From Hoeflea_A sp965228785 (GTDB lineage Bacteria > Pseudomonadota > Alphaproteobacteria > Rhizobiales > Rhizobiaceae): 64,000 nt of DNA. Of this stretch, positions 16,691 to 25,624 are shown piece by piece. The translations under genes were made by a program, and so were the position numbers. The number at the start of each line of letters is the position of its first letter. Position 1 is the first letter of the stretch. Location of the stretch: the NCBI GenBank assembly GCA_965228785.1, contig CBDDIF010000001.1:3286001-3350000 (forward strand), read 5' to 3'. Under the pieces are notes generated by a model. It saw nothing but the letters and a program-made list of their open reading frames with translations. It had not been told where the DNA came from and did not search any database.

Positions 16691-17472
16691 GGAAGGCAAT
16701 GTCCACGCAATCTGCAGGCGGCAGCGGCCGCTACGGGTTCCTGATGACCGCGGCGATCGGGATCGTGGTCGTTGTCGCCTGGTATGATCTCGGCATCGAC
16801 ACCACCCGGCTTGGCGCCAGCGGTGGTCGGTTACTGGATTTCCTGCAGCGCATGGTGCCGCCCGATCTTAGTGTCCTTGGCATCGTCACGCAGGCGGCTT
16901 TAGAGACAGTGGAGATCGCCCTGATCGGAACAGCGCTCAGCATCGTCGTGTCCATCCCGCTCGGATTGCTCGCCGCCGGCACGGTAACGCCGGCTTGGGT
17001 GCATGTGTCGGTCAAATGGCTGCTTGCCGCAATCCGCGGGATTCCGCTTATCCTGGTGGCGATGATCATGGTCGGCGCCGTCGGTCTCGGACCGTTGCCG
17101 GGCGTTCTTGCGATTGCCTTTCATTCGACCGGCATGCTGGCGAAGTTCTTTGCCGAGGCGTTCGAATCGGTCGACAACCGGCCGATCGCCGCCCTCAGCA
17201 GCGCCGGCGCATCGGCAATCCAGATCCACTGGTTCGGCACGCTGCCGCAGATTGCACCGGATCTGCTGCGCGATGTGATGTTTCGCTTCGAACTGAACCT
17301 GCGCGAAAGCCTGGTGCTCGGTCTCGTCGGCGCCGGCGGGATCGGATTTTACATCCAGACCTATATCCGCTCCTTCCAGTACCAGAAGGTGGCGACCCTT
17401 ACGATCGTGATCCTCATCATGGTGATCGCCATCGAGGCCATTACTTACGGGCTGCGGCGCTTTCTGCGATAG
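16687..17472 (+). CDS. PhnE-like ABC transporter permease
   Basis: Inner-membrane permease of 261 residues with about six helices. The cytoplasmic EAA loop is seen as EAFESVDNRPIAALSSAGASAIQIHWFGTLPQ, and the segment FRFELNLRESLVLGLVGAGGIGFYIQTYIRSF is typical of PhnE. I use ATG 16687, which overlaps the ATPase stop; ATG 16699, directly behind AGGAAGG, is possible but very closely spaced. It is the last gene of the four-gene operon that begins at 13096; no T-rich hairpin follows. Confidence 0.88.
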   Translation: MRKAMSTQSAGGSGRYGFLMTAAIGIVVVVAWYDLGIDTTRLGASGGRLLDFLQRMVPPDLSVLGIVTQAALETVEIALIGTALSIVVSIPLGLLAAGTVTPAWVHVSVKWLLAAIRGIPLILVAMIMVGAVGLGPLPGVLAIAFHSTGMLAKFFAEAFESVDNRPIAALSSAGASAIQIHWFGTLPQIAPDLLRDVMFRFELNLRESLVLGLVGAGGIGFYIQTYIRSFQYQKVATLTIVILIMVIAIEAITYGLRRFLR

Positions 17473-17534
17473 ACAAGTCGTGTCTCCTGCGCAAGAACTA
17501 CAACAGCAATTCCCAGGTACAATACTTCAAAATC

Positions 17535-18128
17535 TTAACGCAGATTTTCAAGTTTTTTGACCGCGACATCTCCATCTTCGCCATAAGCGATTGTACCGCG
17601 GAATTGACCGTTTCTGTCGAGGAGGAACACAGAGGCTGTGTGATTCATAACGTAGTCGCTATTCGGATCATTCGGATCAGTCGGCACTTTCTCCAAATAA
17701 ACATTAAATCCCCGGGCCATTTCCCGCACCTTTTCCGGATCGCCGGAAATGCCGACGATGCGGTCGGATACATTTGAGATGTACTCTCTCAACAACTGAT
17801 AGGTGTCGCGCTCGGGATCGACTGTCACCATGAAAGCACGCAGTCTCTCGCCCGACGGATCGGCCTTTCTCATCCAGGAATCCAGCTCGAATAGCGTGGT
17901 AGGGCAAACGTCGGGGCAGTGGGTGAACCCAAAAAAGAGTGCCGTTGGTTTTTCCTGAAAAGCCGTCTCGGTAACAGTATTCCCATTCTGATCAACAAGT
18001 TCAAATGCGACACCATAGGGCTTGGAAGAACTGTTGGATTCCGTTCGCGCCCATTGCAGTGAGAACCAAGAAAATACACCAGCCAGCACAATTAAAAGGA
18101 CAAAAACCAGTGCTCGTAGTGCTGTCAT
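17535..18128 (-). CDS. SCO1/SenC-family copper chaperone
   Basis: Membrane-anchored thioredoxin-fold protein, 197 residues. One N-terminal helix (ALVFVLLIVLAGVFSWFSL) is followed by the SCO domain with the copper site CPDVC in FGFTHCPDVCPTTLFEL and the distal histidine in YVMNHTASVFLLD. Such proteins deliver copper or reduce thiols for cytochrome oxidase CuA assembly. The ATG at 18128 has GGAGG with good spacing; the TTG one codon earlier is less likely. It stands alone in the minus orientation, about 330 bases downstream of a MerR-type promoter at 18459-18489. Confidence 0.92.
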   Translation of the reverse strand: MTALRALVFVLLIVLAGVFSWFSLQWARTESNSSSKPYGVAFELVDQNGNTVTETAFQEKPTALFFGFTHCPDVCPTTLFELDSWMRKADPSGERLRAFMVTVDPERDTYQLLREYISNVSDRIVGISGDPEKVREMARGFNVYLEKVPTDPNDPNSDYVMNHTASVFLLDRNGQFRGTIAYGEDGDVAVKKLENLR

Positions 18129-18458
18129 CAAAGCCTCCGTGTACGATAAAATTTCTGCCGGGAGCGATGCGGAATCGGACCATTGGAGATCATTTTTCGT
18201 CCATATTACAATCTCAACGCGCCGGAGATACCCGATGCGTGCGGTGTGGACTGGTCAGCAGTGCCTGTCGCTATCCGATATCCACGAATCTGTTTCATGG
18301 TCATCAGTATCTTGAGCAAAAATCAGCATCAACTCCCAACCATTTCAATGCGGACGCTGCGTATTGCGCTCGCGGTGAAAGATCGACTTCTAGTGCGTTC
18401 CGCGTATGGATCATTGCAATATTCACGCTCAGCGAACACTTCTAGATTGACTACTGGC

Positions 18459-18489
18459 AACCTAGCACCTCTAGCTGCTGTAGGTTCAA
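18459..18489 (-). promoter_or_regulatory. MerR-type promoter facing the SCO gene
   Basis: On the minus strand TTGAAC (18489-18484) and TAGGTT (18464-18459) are spaced by 19 bases. The spacer has the dyad CTACAGC-A-GCTAGAG, the mirror image of the element before the ZntA-like ATPase gene. The next coding region on that strand is SCO at 18128, giving a long leader of about 320 bases in which I see no convincing gene. Confidence 0.65.
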
Positions 18490-18999
18490 GGGTATTTTTG
18501 AGGAATTGGGCGTTGCGTCGATGCGACGGTCCAGTTAATGCCGGTGGCTTCGAAAATGCCTAAAATGCTGGACCACGGATCAGAATTGATCCTGAGATTG
18601 TGGAGTCTCTGGCATTATTTGTGCCGCCGCCCGTTCTGAATTTGTCCGAGAGCAGGCAACAAGTCACTCCATTTTCTTCTTGCAGCTCTTCGGTCAATCA
18701 ACTGTTTCCATCTCCCAAAAATGCGCTGGCCGATACATGGTCATCCGCCTCGAATCGGTGAAGGCCACGTTGCCCGTTTCTCTGGCATCGATGCGGTTCG
18801 ACATTCAGTGTGTCATGTATACCAGTAGTTCCAAGAAATTCCCGCGCTACAACCATATCGGATGGCCGCTTGTCGTCATCTTGCTAGACGGCATCGATCA
18901 TGGAGCGAGATAATTGAAATAATGGGTGTCCTCGCGGCCAAAAATATAGGCTTCAACATTCTCTTCATTGAGGCAGCGGCGAGGAGTATGGCGTGTCAA
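18490..18999. other. Non-coding or decayed stretch
   Basis: Roughly 500 bases with short frames on both strands, none with a ribosome site, a family motif or sensible hydrophobicity. It may be decayed mobile DNA. Nothing identifiable. Confidence 0.4.
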
Positions 19000-19614
19000 T
19001 TATTCAGGAATCGAACCCACCATCGGCTCGTCACCCCTGTCGATATCAACCCAGCGCCCAGCATGAAACGAAGCTTGGCGTTTAAGATACGTGTACGGCG
19101 TTTCAGACCAGATTTTTACTTCGTCAGTCAGATTATCCAGTACAAAATCGCCATCCGATGTACGCAGTGTCAACACTGCGTGTCCCTCGCCATTTTGTTT
19201 GCGGACTACAGTTATCAAGAGGTCAGATGCAGAAAAGCCTTCTCCGATCAGCCTAGCGCGTTTCAAAAGTACATAGTCTTCGCAGTCACCTACAGAATCC
19301 GGGTAAGACCACACTTCCTCTCGCCCGTGGATTTGGAAGTCGGTCATGGGGAGAACTGAATAATTGGCCGTCTCGTTGATTTCTTTGACCACAGACCAAC
19401 CATAACTGGTGACTTTTGGTGCAGCAGTCACTTTTCCCGTGCCCGTGCATTCCCCCGGGCGACGCTTGCAAAATTCGTAATGGCCGATTGGTTGTGAGGT
19501 GATATTACCGACCGGCATCGTTGTCGCACCTTGCTGTGCCGCAATGACAATGGGAGTCGGAAATGCCGCAACCATGACAGCGGCGAGCGCTGTTCTGACA
19601 ACAAAATTCTTCAT
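19000..19614 (-). CDS. Transglutaminase-like cysteine peptidase (BTLCP family)
   Basis: Secreted protein of 204 residues with a signal peptide (MKNFVVRTALAAVMVAAFP...). The catalytic triad of the bacterial transglutaminase-like cysteine peptidase family is visible as Cys in YPDSVGDCEDYVLLKRARL, His in GEGHAVLTL, and Asp in DFVLDNLTDE. Two extra cysteines occur in EFCKRRPGECTG. BTLCP proteins (LapG relatives) cleave periplasmic or surface proteins; no LapD-type partner is visible. A paralogue sits at 22281-22871. Start at 19614 fits the signal peptide; a TTG at 19653 is less likely. Confidence 0.88.
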   Translation of the reverse strand: MKNFVVRTALAAVMVAAFPTPIVIAAQQGATTMPVGNITSQPIGHYEFCKRRPGECTGTGKVTAAPKVTSYGWSVVKEINETANYSVLPMTDFQIHGREEVWSYPDSVGDCEDYVLLKRARLIGEGFSASDLLITVVRKQNGEGHAVLTLRTSDGDFVLDNLTDEVKIWSETPYTYLKRQASFHAGRWVDIDRGDEPMVGSIPE

Positions 19615-20382
19615 CGAAGCCAGCCCCTGTTCACTCTCTGTTATCCTTAACAAACAATTAAGAGGCGCGATGGGGCTTGAGTCAATTGTTATATCTATGA
19701 AGTTCAGATCATGGTTACCATCGTAAAACTGGCAAAAACATAATTCCGATTCGGAACGACCGAGGTCGGCTGGTAGATCCTGAGATTTGCACCGGTCATC
19801 CTCGATCCGTTCATTTTCGTACCAAGCAGGGTTGCCTTTTCCGGGCCTTTGCCGGCCATCCTGGACTCGCGCAGCAAGTTGATTTCAGATGGGCTTCCGT
19901 CAGCGTGCTGCTTGTGAGGATGAGATCGAGCTTGCGGTGGCCAGATCGGTTACGCATTTATCGGACCCGTTGGAAAATATTCTTCAAGTGGCAGTGGTGA
20001 CATCAACGGTGTGGGTAGTATGTGACTGTCGATCGCCTCAAACATACCAATCGGCTCGGCCGGGTTCGTCCGATTGATGCCAGTCGGCACTCATATCTGC
20101 GTCGGTTTTTTTGATAACGCTTGCGTCCGTGGCGCTCCCTGCATCTGCTATATTAATTCCGCGCGATATGAGCAAATCGATCAAGCAAGGGTATGGCGGC
20201 GAATTGGATTGTCAGTGCCCAAGGTCAATAGAGGGTATCGCAGATAAAGCACAGCAATTGGTAGCTCAGGCGATTTCAGCCATCGCATTGTGACGGTTTT
20301 CACCGGCCAAACTAACCTGTTGCGGTCCGGAATAGACGCTTGCACGAAGTTTCTTCAATCAATTATGCCGGAGATCTGACAA
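19615..20382. other. Gene-poor stretch
   Basis: About 770 bases between two minus-strand envelope genes. Short plus-strand frames (for example 19889-20077 and 20111-20293) have no ribosome site and no recognisable family; they may be fragments of a lost gene. I see no repeat or hairpin that explains the region. Confidence 0.4.
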
Positions 20383-21384
20383 TCAATCTGGGCGGTACGG
20401 GTCTGCAAGTGCCGCATCCGGTTTGCTGACAGGCACTCGGTCCTTTGATGTTAACTCAGACAGTTTTTTTGTGCCATGCTTGCCCAGCACGCTCCGAAAC
20501 GTCGGGTGCATGCCTCCGTCGGAATAAGAGGATGCCGACACATTGGATGGAAGCGTCAGAATTGCCTCAAACATTTCCCTGTCGGAGTGGCTCTTTGCCA
20601 AAACAGCCTGGTTTTGGTCGTCACGCCTTGCAGGGCATGCCGCCAACGGTCCGTCCGGGCTCACGTTTCCAAAGTCAGCGTTGAAAACGTAGCGCCCGCC
20701 ACAATACGATACATCGGGTGCTTGCCGTGTAACCTCAAAATAGTCATTGCCCGTCTTCAAGTTCTGCCAGAAGGCGAGGTTCGGGTTCGAGCTATGTAAT
20801 GCCATGTTTTCGGGCGTCATGCGAAATGGGTATGATTGTACCTGGAATTCTGTCTGACCACCGCGGAGAGCATCGCGCGCGATCGCGTAAACTTCCGCAA
20901 CATGTTTATCCGTAATTGCAAAGCAGCCGGAAGATGAGCAGGCGCCATGTACCATCAATGCGTTACCTGTATATCCAAGTGCTTTTTCCAGGCTATTTGG
21001 GTAGCCGAGATTGAATGACAGGAAATATTTTGACGATGGGTTAAGCATGGAAGCAGAGACCATGTAATATCCCTCGGGTGCCTGCCGGTCGCCATCCGCC
21101 TTTTTGGGACCCAACTTCCCGGACCATCTGCACATCGGATAGGTCTTGAATAGGACGTATTGACCAGTGGCGTTCATCTTCCAGAGTTCCAGCTCGCTTT
21201 CCCTTTTGAATATTCGCACCAAGACCGGACTTGTTGGCGACAGGCCCCGCTTTTTCATTTCGGCTTTTGCTTTGGGTGGAACCGGGATGTCGCCTCGGTC
21301 TGCGACGTCGAGCACGCTGGTGGTACAACCCGACATGATTATTGCAAATATCGCCAGCACGAAATGAACCAATAATCCACGCAT
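20383..21384 (-). CDS. L,D-transpeptidase, YafK/DpaA-like lipoprotein
   Basis: A 333-residue YkuD-fold protein of the YafK-like branch. The N-terminus MRGLLVHFVLAIFAIIMSGC ends in a lipobox, so it should be a lipoprotein. The active site is LMVHGACSSSGCFAITDK (His plus SSGC cysteine). Upstream is the substrate fold FKTYPMCRWSGKLGPKKADGDRQAPEGYYMVS. YafK relatives cross-link or release Braun lipoprotein and peptidoglycan peptides. A start at 21441 would add 19 residues and bury the lipobox, so 21384 is preferred even though its ribosome site is weak. It is one of three YkuD proteins in this island. Confidence 0.87.
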   Translation of the reverse strand: MRGLLVHFVLAIFAIIMSGCTTSVLDVADRGDIPVPPKAKAEMKKRGLSPTSPVLVRIFKRESELELWKMNATGQYVLFKTYPMCRWSGKLGPKKADGDRQAPEGYYMVSASMLNPSSKYFLSFNLGYPNSLEKALGYTGNALMVHGACSSSGCFAITDKHVAEVYAIARDALRGGQTEFQVQSYPFRMTPENMALHSSNPNLAFWQNLKTGNDYFEVTRQAPDVSYCGGRYVFNADFGNVSPDGPLAACPARRDDQNQAVLAKSHSDREMFEAILTLPSNVSASSYSDGGMHPTFRSVLGKHGTKKLSELTSKDRVPVSKPDAALADPYRPD

Positions 21385-21441
21385 CGTTCGATGTATCCAA
21401 TCCGGTTCTGGTTCGATTGCAAATGACGGCAAGCAGGCCAT

Positions 21442-22280
21442 GCAGCTTCACTTTACACTAGTTGTAAGATTATGGATCAGCGACCTTAACCATGAATTGA
21501 TCAAATTTGTGTTCGTCATCGGCTGTTAGAGATAGTATTGGGCAGATCTAAATCGAATGTAAAAGCAACAAGTCGAAATTTGGGCGTGAATCTGTTGGAC
21601 GCCAAGGTCAGAACGCGCCCTCACAGAATGCCTGCTGCGTTGCTTCCGGCGAATCTCGTCGTTTGTGGATTTGGCCGATTGCGAACTATGCGAAATGGAA
21701 TTGGGAAGCGGCTTTCCGCATGCTATCGGGCAACGCGAACTGACACGCCGATAGCTTTGGGAACTCATTTTTGTAGAAACGAGCAGTTGTTTCCCACGGC
21801 TACCAGGATGGCTTTGGCGGCGTCGCTTTTTAGGCGTGAGCCAGGAAGTCTCGGCTTATCCGGTGGTGTAGACCCAGATTCGGTATCGGCGAGAATGCAC
21901 TCGATCCCTTTGATGGCCTCTTCCATGCCGCGGATCACAGTTGCCGAAAATCCGTGATCGGGTTTGCCACGAAGCGTCATTGTGTACACGATAAACTGCC
22001 AGCCCACCGAACGCCTTGATGAATTCGCCACCGACAGTTCACCTTGAACTCGTAAGGTGCACTCCACTTACCTTCACGATGCCTTCGACATTCGACAAAA
22101 ATGGGCTGTAGGTCTCGCGGTCTCACCGGCGTCACTTGCGCTCTAAGCAAGCCGACACCTTTATTGAAAGACAACTTGAAAATCCCATTCGGGTACTCAT
22201 CGCCCTTGACCTGTCGCGCGTTGTCGCGCCCGATGCGCGCCAGGCCAGGTCTTGAATATTTATTGCACCTCGCTGGACAC
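21442..22280. other. Gene-poor stretch with possible broken minus-strand gene
   Basis: About 840 bases without a confident gene. On the minus strand two frames (21977-22174 then 21765-22067) seem to continue each other after a frame change: one contains FNKGVGLLRAQVTPVRPRDL and FVECRRHREGKWSAPYEFK, the other SATVIRGMEEAIKGIECI. This looks like a decayed gene, but I cannot name the family. Confidence 0.3.
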
Positions 22281-22871
22281 TTAGCCCCTGGTTAGATCAA
22301 CCCAGGTGTTAGGATTTTTTTGGGATTGGCGTTTGAGATAGTAGAGCTCGGCATCGCGCCATTCCAGAACCTGCGAGTTGACGTTATCGAGAATAAAATC
22401 GCCCACATTCGTTACAACGGTCAGTACAGCATGCCCCCCGCCATCGGCATCGCGCGCAACGGTGATAAGAAGAGAGCTAAGCGGGTATCCACGTTCGGCA
22501 AGGAGCTGGCGTTTCAGAAGAACATAATCTTCACAATCACCGACATTTTGTGGAAGCTCCCAGCGCTCTTCAACACCAAAGATCTCTTGATCTGTTGCGG
22601 GGCGGATCCGTTGGTTAACACTGCTGTTCACCGCGATGATTTCTTTCCATCGTGCACGCGTGAGATTGACCACAGCTGGTTTGCTCTTCTGCCGGCACCG
22701 TGCTGAATAGCGGTTGCAGTATTCGTAATAACCGATCGGTATAGAGGTTTTACCGAATGTTTTCATTTTCGGGGAATCAGCGCTTTGTTGCGGATTCAAA
22801 TGCAATGCATCGGCACTTGCCGGTTGTGCAAAAACAGTCAGCGACAATGCGATGATAAATAAAAGTCTCAT
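22281..22871 (-). CDS. Transglutaminase-like cysteine peptidase (BTLCP family), second copy
   Basis: Secreted 196-residue protein with signal peptide (MRLLFIIALSLTVFAQPASA). Triad positions: Cys in LPQNVGDCEDYVLLKRQLL, His in GGGHAVLTVV, Asp in DFILDNVNSQV. A cysteine pair occurs in EYCNRYSARCRQK, mirroring the pair in the paralogue at 19000-19614. ATG 22871 has GGGGAG upstream, a good site; the longer frame from 22931 lacks one. The two paralogues share the central region but are clearly diverged, so the duplication is old or they were acquired separately. Confidence 0.88.
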   Translation of the reverse strand: MRLLFIIALSLTVFAQPASADALHLNPQQSADSPKMKTFGKTSIPIGYYEYCNRYSARCRQKSKPAVVNLTRARWKEIIAVNSSVNQRIRPATDQEIFGVEERWELPQNVGDCEDYVLLKRQLLAERGYPLSSLLITVARDADGGGHAVLTVVTNVGDFILDNVNSQVLEWRDAELYYLKRQSQKNPNTWVDLTRG

Positions 22872-23129
22872 CCCGTATTCTCCCCAGAAGTGGTGAGAAC
22901 ACCATAGATGGGGTCTGCGAAAATTATGCAAAAACAGCGACTTACATTTTAATAAAGGTTGTCGAAAATACGTTCCTATTCATTTTCGTACTATTAACCT
23001 AGGCAATTCCATTTGATTTAAATAGCAGAGGTGGGACTGGTGCTGTGACCTGATCGCACCCGCAATATTTCCTGGCGCGCGGCAATTAAATTCAGGGCGA
23101 ATGTTGGCACGTTGAACGGTGACGAATTT

Positions 23130-23558
23130 TCAAGCTCCGATATCTTCGTGATCGGTCAAACACTCGGAATGATCACGCAGCACCTCAAGCACGCGGCATT
23201 CGGCAACACTGTCACTGGTGCAGTCCGCAATCATTCGCTTTAACTCCTTCTGCAGTGCTTGCAGCCTCAAAATGCGCTTTTCGACCTGAACCAGCTGCCG
23301 TCGCGCAATGGAATCTGCGTCGGCGCAAGAGCGCTCGGGACTATCCGACAAATCCAGAAGTTCACGTATGGCAACCAGAGAAAATCCAAGCTGTCGGGCG
23401 TGGCGAATGAACGCTAATCGATCAAGGTCGTGTGAGTGATAGCGCCGCTGTCCACCTTCGGTGCGGCCGGGCTCACGCATCAACCCGATCTGCTCGTAGT
23501 AGCGGATCGTCTGGACTTTGGTTCCGGTCTTCTTTGAGAGATTTCCAATAGTCAACAT
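23130..23558 (-). CDS. MerR-family metal regulator (CadR/PbrR/ZntR-like)
   Basis: A 142-residue regulator with the MerR winged helix (MLTIGNLSKKTGTKVQTIRYYEQIGLM...GQRRY) and a dimerisation helix. Candidate metal ligands are Cys78, Cys113 and Cys121, plus Cys133 near the end. The 35- and 8-residue gaps fall between those I recall for CadR and PbrR; the double cysteine of ZntR is absent. So a Cd/Pb/Zn sensor is likely. ATG 23558 has AGGAAAA upstream. It is divergent from dsbB, and the MerR-type promoter between them (23662) fits autogenous and divergent control. It is the only MerR gene in the window and the best candidate to drive the five Cd/Pb/Zn-like promoters. Confidence 0.88.
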   Translation of the reverse strand: MLTIGNLSKKTGTKVQTIRYYEQIGLMREPGRTEGGQRRYHSHDLDRLAFIRHARQLGFSLVAIRELLDLSDSPERSCADADSIARRQLVQVEKRILRLQALQKELKRMIADCTSDSVAECRVLEVLRDHSECLTDHEDIGA

Positions 23559-23661
23559 GGATTTTTCCTAACACTAAAGCCTCGAAAAAATCTAGTCGGC
23601 GGCAATCAATGAGCCGCCCCCCAAGTTCTGATAAATAGGTTTGCCTGCTAGATTTATCTGT

Positions 23662-23692
23662 TGAACCTCTACCTGCTGTAGCTTGTATCATT
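23662..23692 (+). promoter_or_regulatory. MerR-type promoter for the dsbB-dsbA operon
   Basis: TTGAAC (23662-23667) and TATCAT (23687-23692) with a 19-base spacer containing CTCTACC-T-GCTGTAG. It sits between the divergent merR-like gene and dsbB, the standard arrangement for a MerR regulator and its target, and points at dsbB with a leader of about 140 bases. Confidence 0.75.
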
Positions 23693-23835
23693 ATTTTGTC
23701 ACCGCACGCGATGGTTACGGGGTGAGCTTTCCTGTGTTGAATATGTTGTCGAATAACGATGGTCATTTGTCCAATGTTTGGAGCGGCAGTGGGCCTGAAC
23801 ACTGTGGCTGATCTGAATTGAAGGTTGGAAATTAG

Positions 23836-24267
23836 ATGACACGCGATGGTGGGCTCACAATTTCACTTTTTTTGGCTTGGGTCGTGGCTCTTGTCGCATC
23901 ACTCGCCGTTCTTTTTGTCGGTGAGGTGCTTGGGCAAACACCCTGTGTCCTGTGCTGGTTTCAAAGAGCATTTATGTTTCCGCTTGCCATAATTCTGGGC
24001 ATTGCGTTCTGTTTGTCTGACACACGTGTTTGGCGCTACAGCATGCCGCTTGCTGCAATAGGCGGTTTGATTGCTGCTTATCATACGCTTCTTTATTTCG
24101 GTGTGTTTCCAGAAACGATTCAACCTTGTACAGCCAATGGACCGTCCTGCACCGATGCAGGCATGGTTGTTTTGGGTTTGCCAATTCCGCTTCTTGCGCT
24201 TCTTGCGTTCGGAACGATATTTGCCCTTCTTCTACAAATTAAGCGAGGAATCCAACATGAACCGTAA
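23836..24267 (+). CDS. dsbB: Disulfide bond formation protein B (DsbB/BdbC family)
   Basis: Inner-membrane quinone-linked oxidase of 143 residues with four helices. Both periplasmic cysteine pairs are present: CVLC in LGQTPCVLCWFQRAFMFP and the second pair in ETIQPCTANGPSCTDAG. It reoxidises a DsbA-type thiol oxidase and passes electrons to quinone. GGAAATTAG precedes the ATG. It overlaps the DsbA-like gene by 11 bases, so the two form a redox pair. Control by the MerR-type promoter at 23662 would make disulfide formation metal-inducible. Confidence 0.92.
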   Translation: MTRDGGLTISLFLAWVVALVASLAVLFVGEVLGQTPCVLCWFQRAFMFPLAIILGIAFCLSDTRVWRYSMPLAAIGGLIAAYHTLLYFGVFPETIQPCTANGPSCTDAGMVVLGLPIPLLALLAFGTIFALLLQIKRGIQHEP

Positions 24268-24925
24268 GCAACTTGTGTCGGTAGCAATAGTGACACTCGC
24301 GCTGGCTCTCATAGCGTTTGCCGGCGCGACTTGGTTCGCTACCAAGCCCGTGGAGCAAACATCGGCGAAATTGGCCGTCGAGCAAAACGACCGTCTTGTG
24401 AGGGCTTATTCTCCCGTTCTCGGTCCACGGGACGCCCAGGTGACGATCGTTGAATTTTTTGATCCGGCCTGCGAAGCCTGCCGAGCATTTTACCCGATGG
24501 TTAAGGAGATCATGAATAAATACCCAAAGGATGTGCGCCTGGTATTACGCTATACTCCATTTCACGGAAGCGGGTCCGAGACCGCAATCAAGGTCCTTGA
24601 AGTCGCTCGTTTGCAGGATGTCTATGTTCCTGTGTTGGAAGCGTTGCTCAAAAACCAACCTGTCTGGGCTGCGCATGACGCACCCGCGGAGGAGCGTATT
24701 ATGCAAATTGCCGGCGAAGCAGGATTGGACATCGATCTGGCCGAACAGCAGGTGAAAATGCCTGATATCGTTGCGATCGTGAACCTGGATCGTGCCGACG
24801 TGCAGGCTATTGGCATCCAAAGAACGCCCACATTTTTTGTCAACGGCAAGTCCTTGCCGTCTTTCGGGCCTGAACAACTTTCATTACTGGTCGATTCTGA
24901 GGTCAGGGCCGCGCGTGGCTTTTAG
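24257..24925 (+). CDS. DsbA-like thiol:disulfide oxidoreductase, membrane-anchored
   Basis: A 222-residue thioredoxin-fold protein with one N-terminal helix (VAIVTLALALIAFAGATWF). The active site CEAC is in VEFFDPACEACRAFYPMVKEI and the cis-proline loop in GIQRTPTFFVNGK. The fold with its helical insertion resembles the DsbA/BdbD family. The ATG at 24257 has GCGAGGAA upstream; the longer frame from 24071 lies inside dsbB. As the partner of the DsbB encoded just before it, it should introduce disulfides in exported proteins. Many cysteine-bearing exported proteins in this island could be substrates. Confidence 0.9.
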   Translation: MNRKQLVSVAIVTLALALIAFAGATWFATKPVEQTSAKLAVEQNDRLVRAYSPVLGPRDAQVTIVEFFDPACEACRAFYPMVKEIMNKYPKDVRLVLRYTPFHGSGSETAIKVLEVARLQDVYVPVLEALLKNQPVWAAHDAPAEERIMQIAGEAGLDIDLAEQQVKMPDIVAIVNLDRADVQAIGIQRTPTFFVNGKSLPSFGPEQLSLLVDSEVRAARGF

Positions 24926-24960
24926 TGCCATTGTAAAAATACAACAGAAAGTGTGTTCAC

Positions 24961-25434
24961 ATGCCTGGCTATATCACTCGCGGTTGCATCTTTTTTTCAC
25001 TCATTCTGTTTTCGATACCTGCAGTGTCACAACAGATGTCAGGGGACGAATCCATATTCATTGAGGCTCCATGGGCTCGCGCCAGCATTGGGACTTCGCG
25101 CCCCGTTGCCGCCTATATGACAATTCGCAATTCGGGCACTAAAGAGATCACTCTTACGACCATGAGAGCAGATGTTTCTGCGAATGTCTCGATCCACAAA
25201 ACTGAGGTGGACAGCAACGGAGTGAGCAAAATGTCCCCGCAGAAATCCGTAAACATTCCCGCTGGTGAAAGCATCTCTCTCGAACCTGGAGGTCTGCATG
25301 CGATGATGATGAATCTGCGGGCACCGCTCAATGAGGGTTCTGAATTTCCACTGACACTCATGTTTAAAAATGGTGAAGAGATAACCATCTCTGTTCCGGT
25401 GCTGGGTATCGGTGCGCGAGGTCCTGATGGCTGA
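24961..25434 (+). CDS. PCu(A)C-type periplasmic copper chaperone
   Basis: Exported 157-residue protein with signal peptide (GCIFFSLILFSIPAVS). It carries the copper-binding pattern of PCu(A)C: His in VSIHKTEVDSNG, Met in VSKMSPQKS, and His plus Met in LEPGGLHAMMMNL. These proteins pass Cu(I) to CuA of cytochrome oxidase, often with SCO. It lies 35 bases after the DsbA-like gene and probably belongs to the same metal-induced transcript. Two other PCu(A)C-like proteins in the window (30859 and 59138) lack most of these ligands. Confidence 0.9.
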   Translation: MPGYITRGCIFFSLILFSIPAVSQQMSGDESIFIEAPWARASIGTSRPVAAYMTIRNSGTKEITLTTMRADVSANVSIHKTEVDSNGVSKMSPQKSVNIPAGESISLEPGGLHAMMMNLRAPLNEGSEFPLTLMFKNGEEITISVPVLGIGARGPDG

Positions 25435-25458
25435 CGCAGGGGGGATATGATCTCCTGC

Positions 25459-25487
25459 TGTCCTCAGATCTTCGGTGTCTGAGGACA
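25459..25487. terminator. Hairpin between convergent operons
   Basis: A 10-bp perfect stem (25459-25468 with 25478-25487) with a nine-base loop. It lies between the end of the dsb/PCu(A)C operon and the 3' end of the ZntA-like ATPase gene. There is no T run on either side, so it would be a weak or Rho-assisted terminator. Confidence 0.4.
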
Positions 25488-25624
25488 AAAACGTTCCCCT
25501 CGATCGAATGATGCAGCTTGGTCAATCTCGGCGTAGAAATACCGCATCACACCAAACGTCGTGGATATAAAGTACGGCTGGATCGGACGACACCAACTCG
25601 TTTACGCCAGATTTCGCGCTTGAG

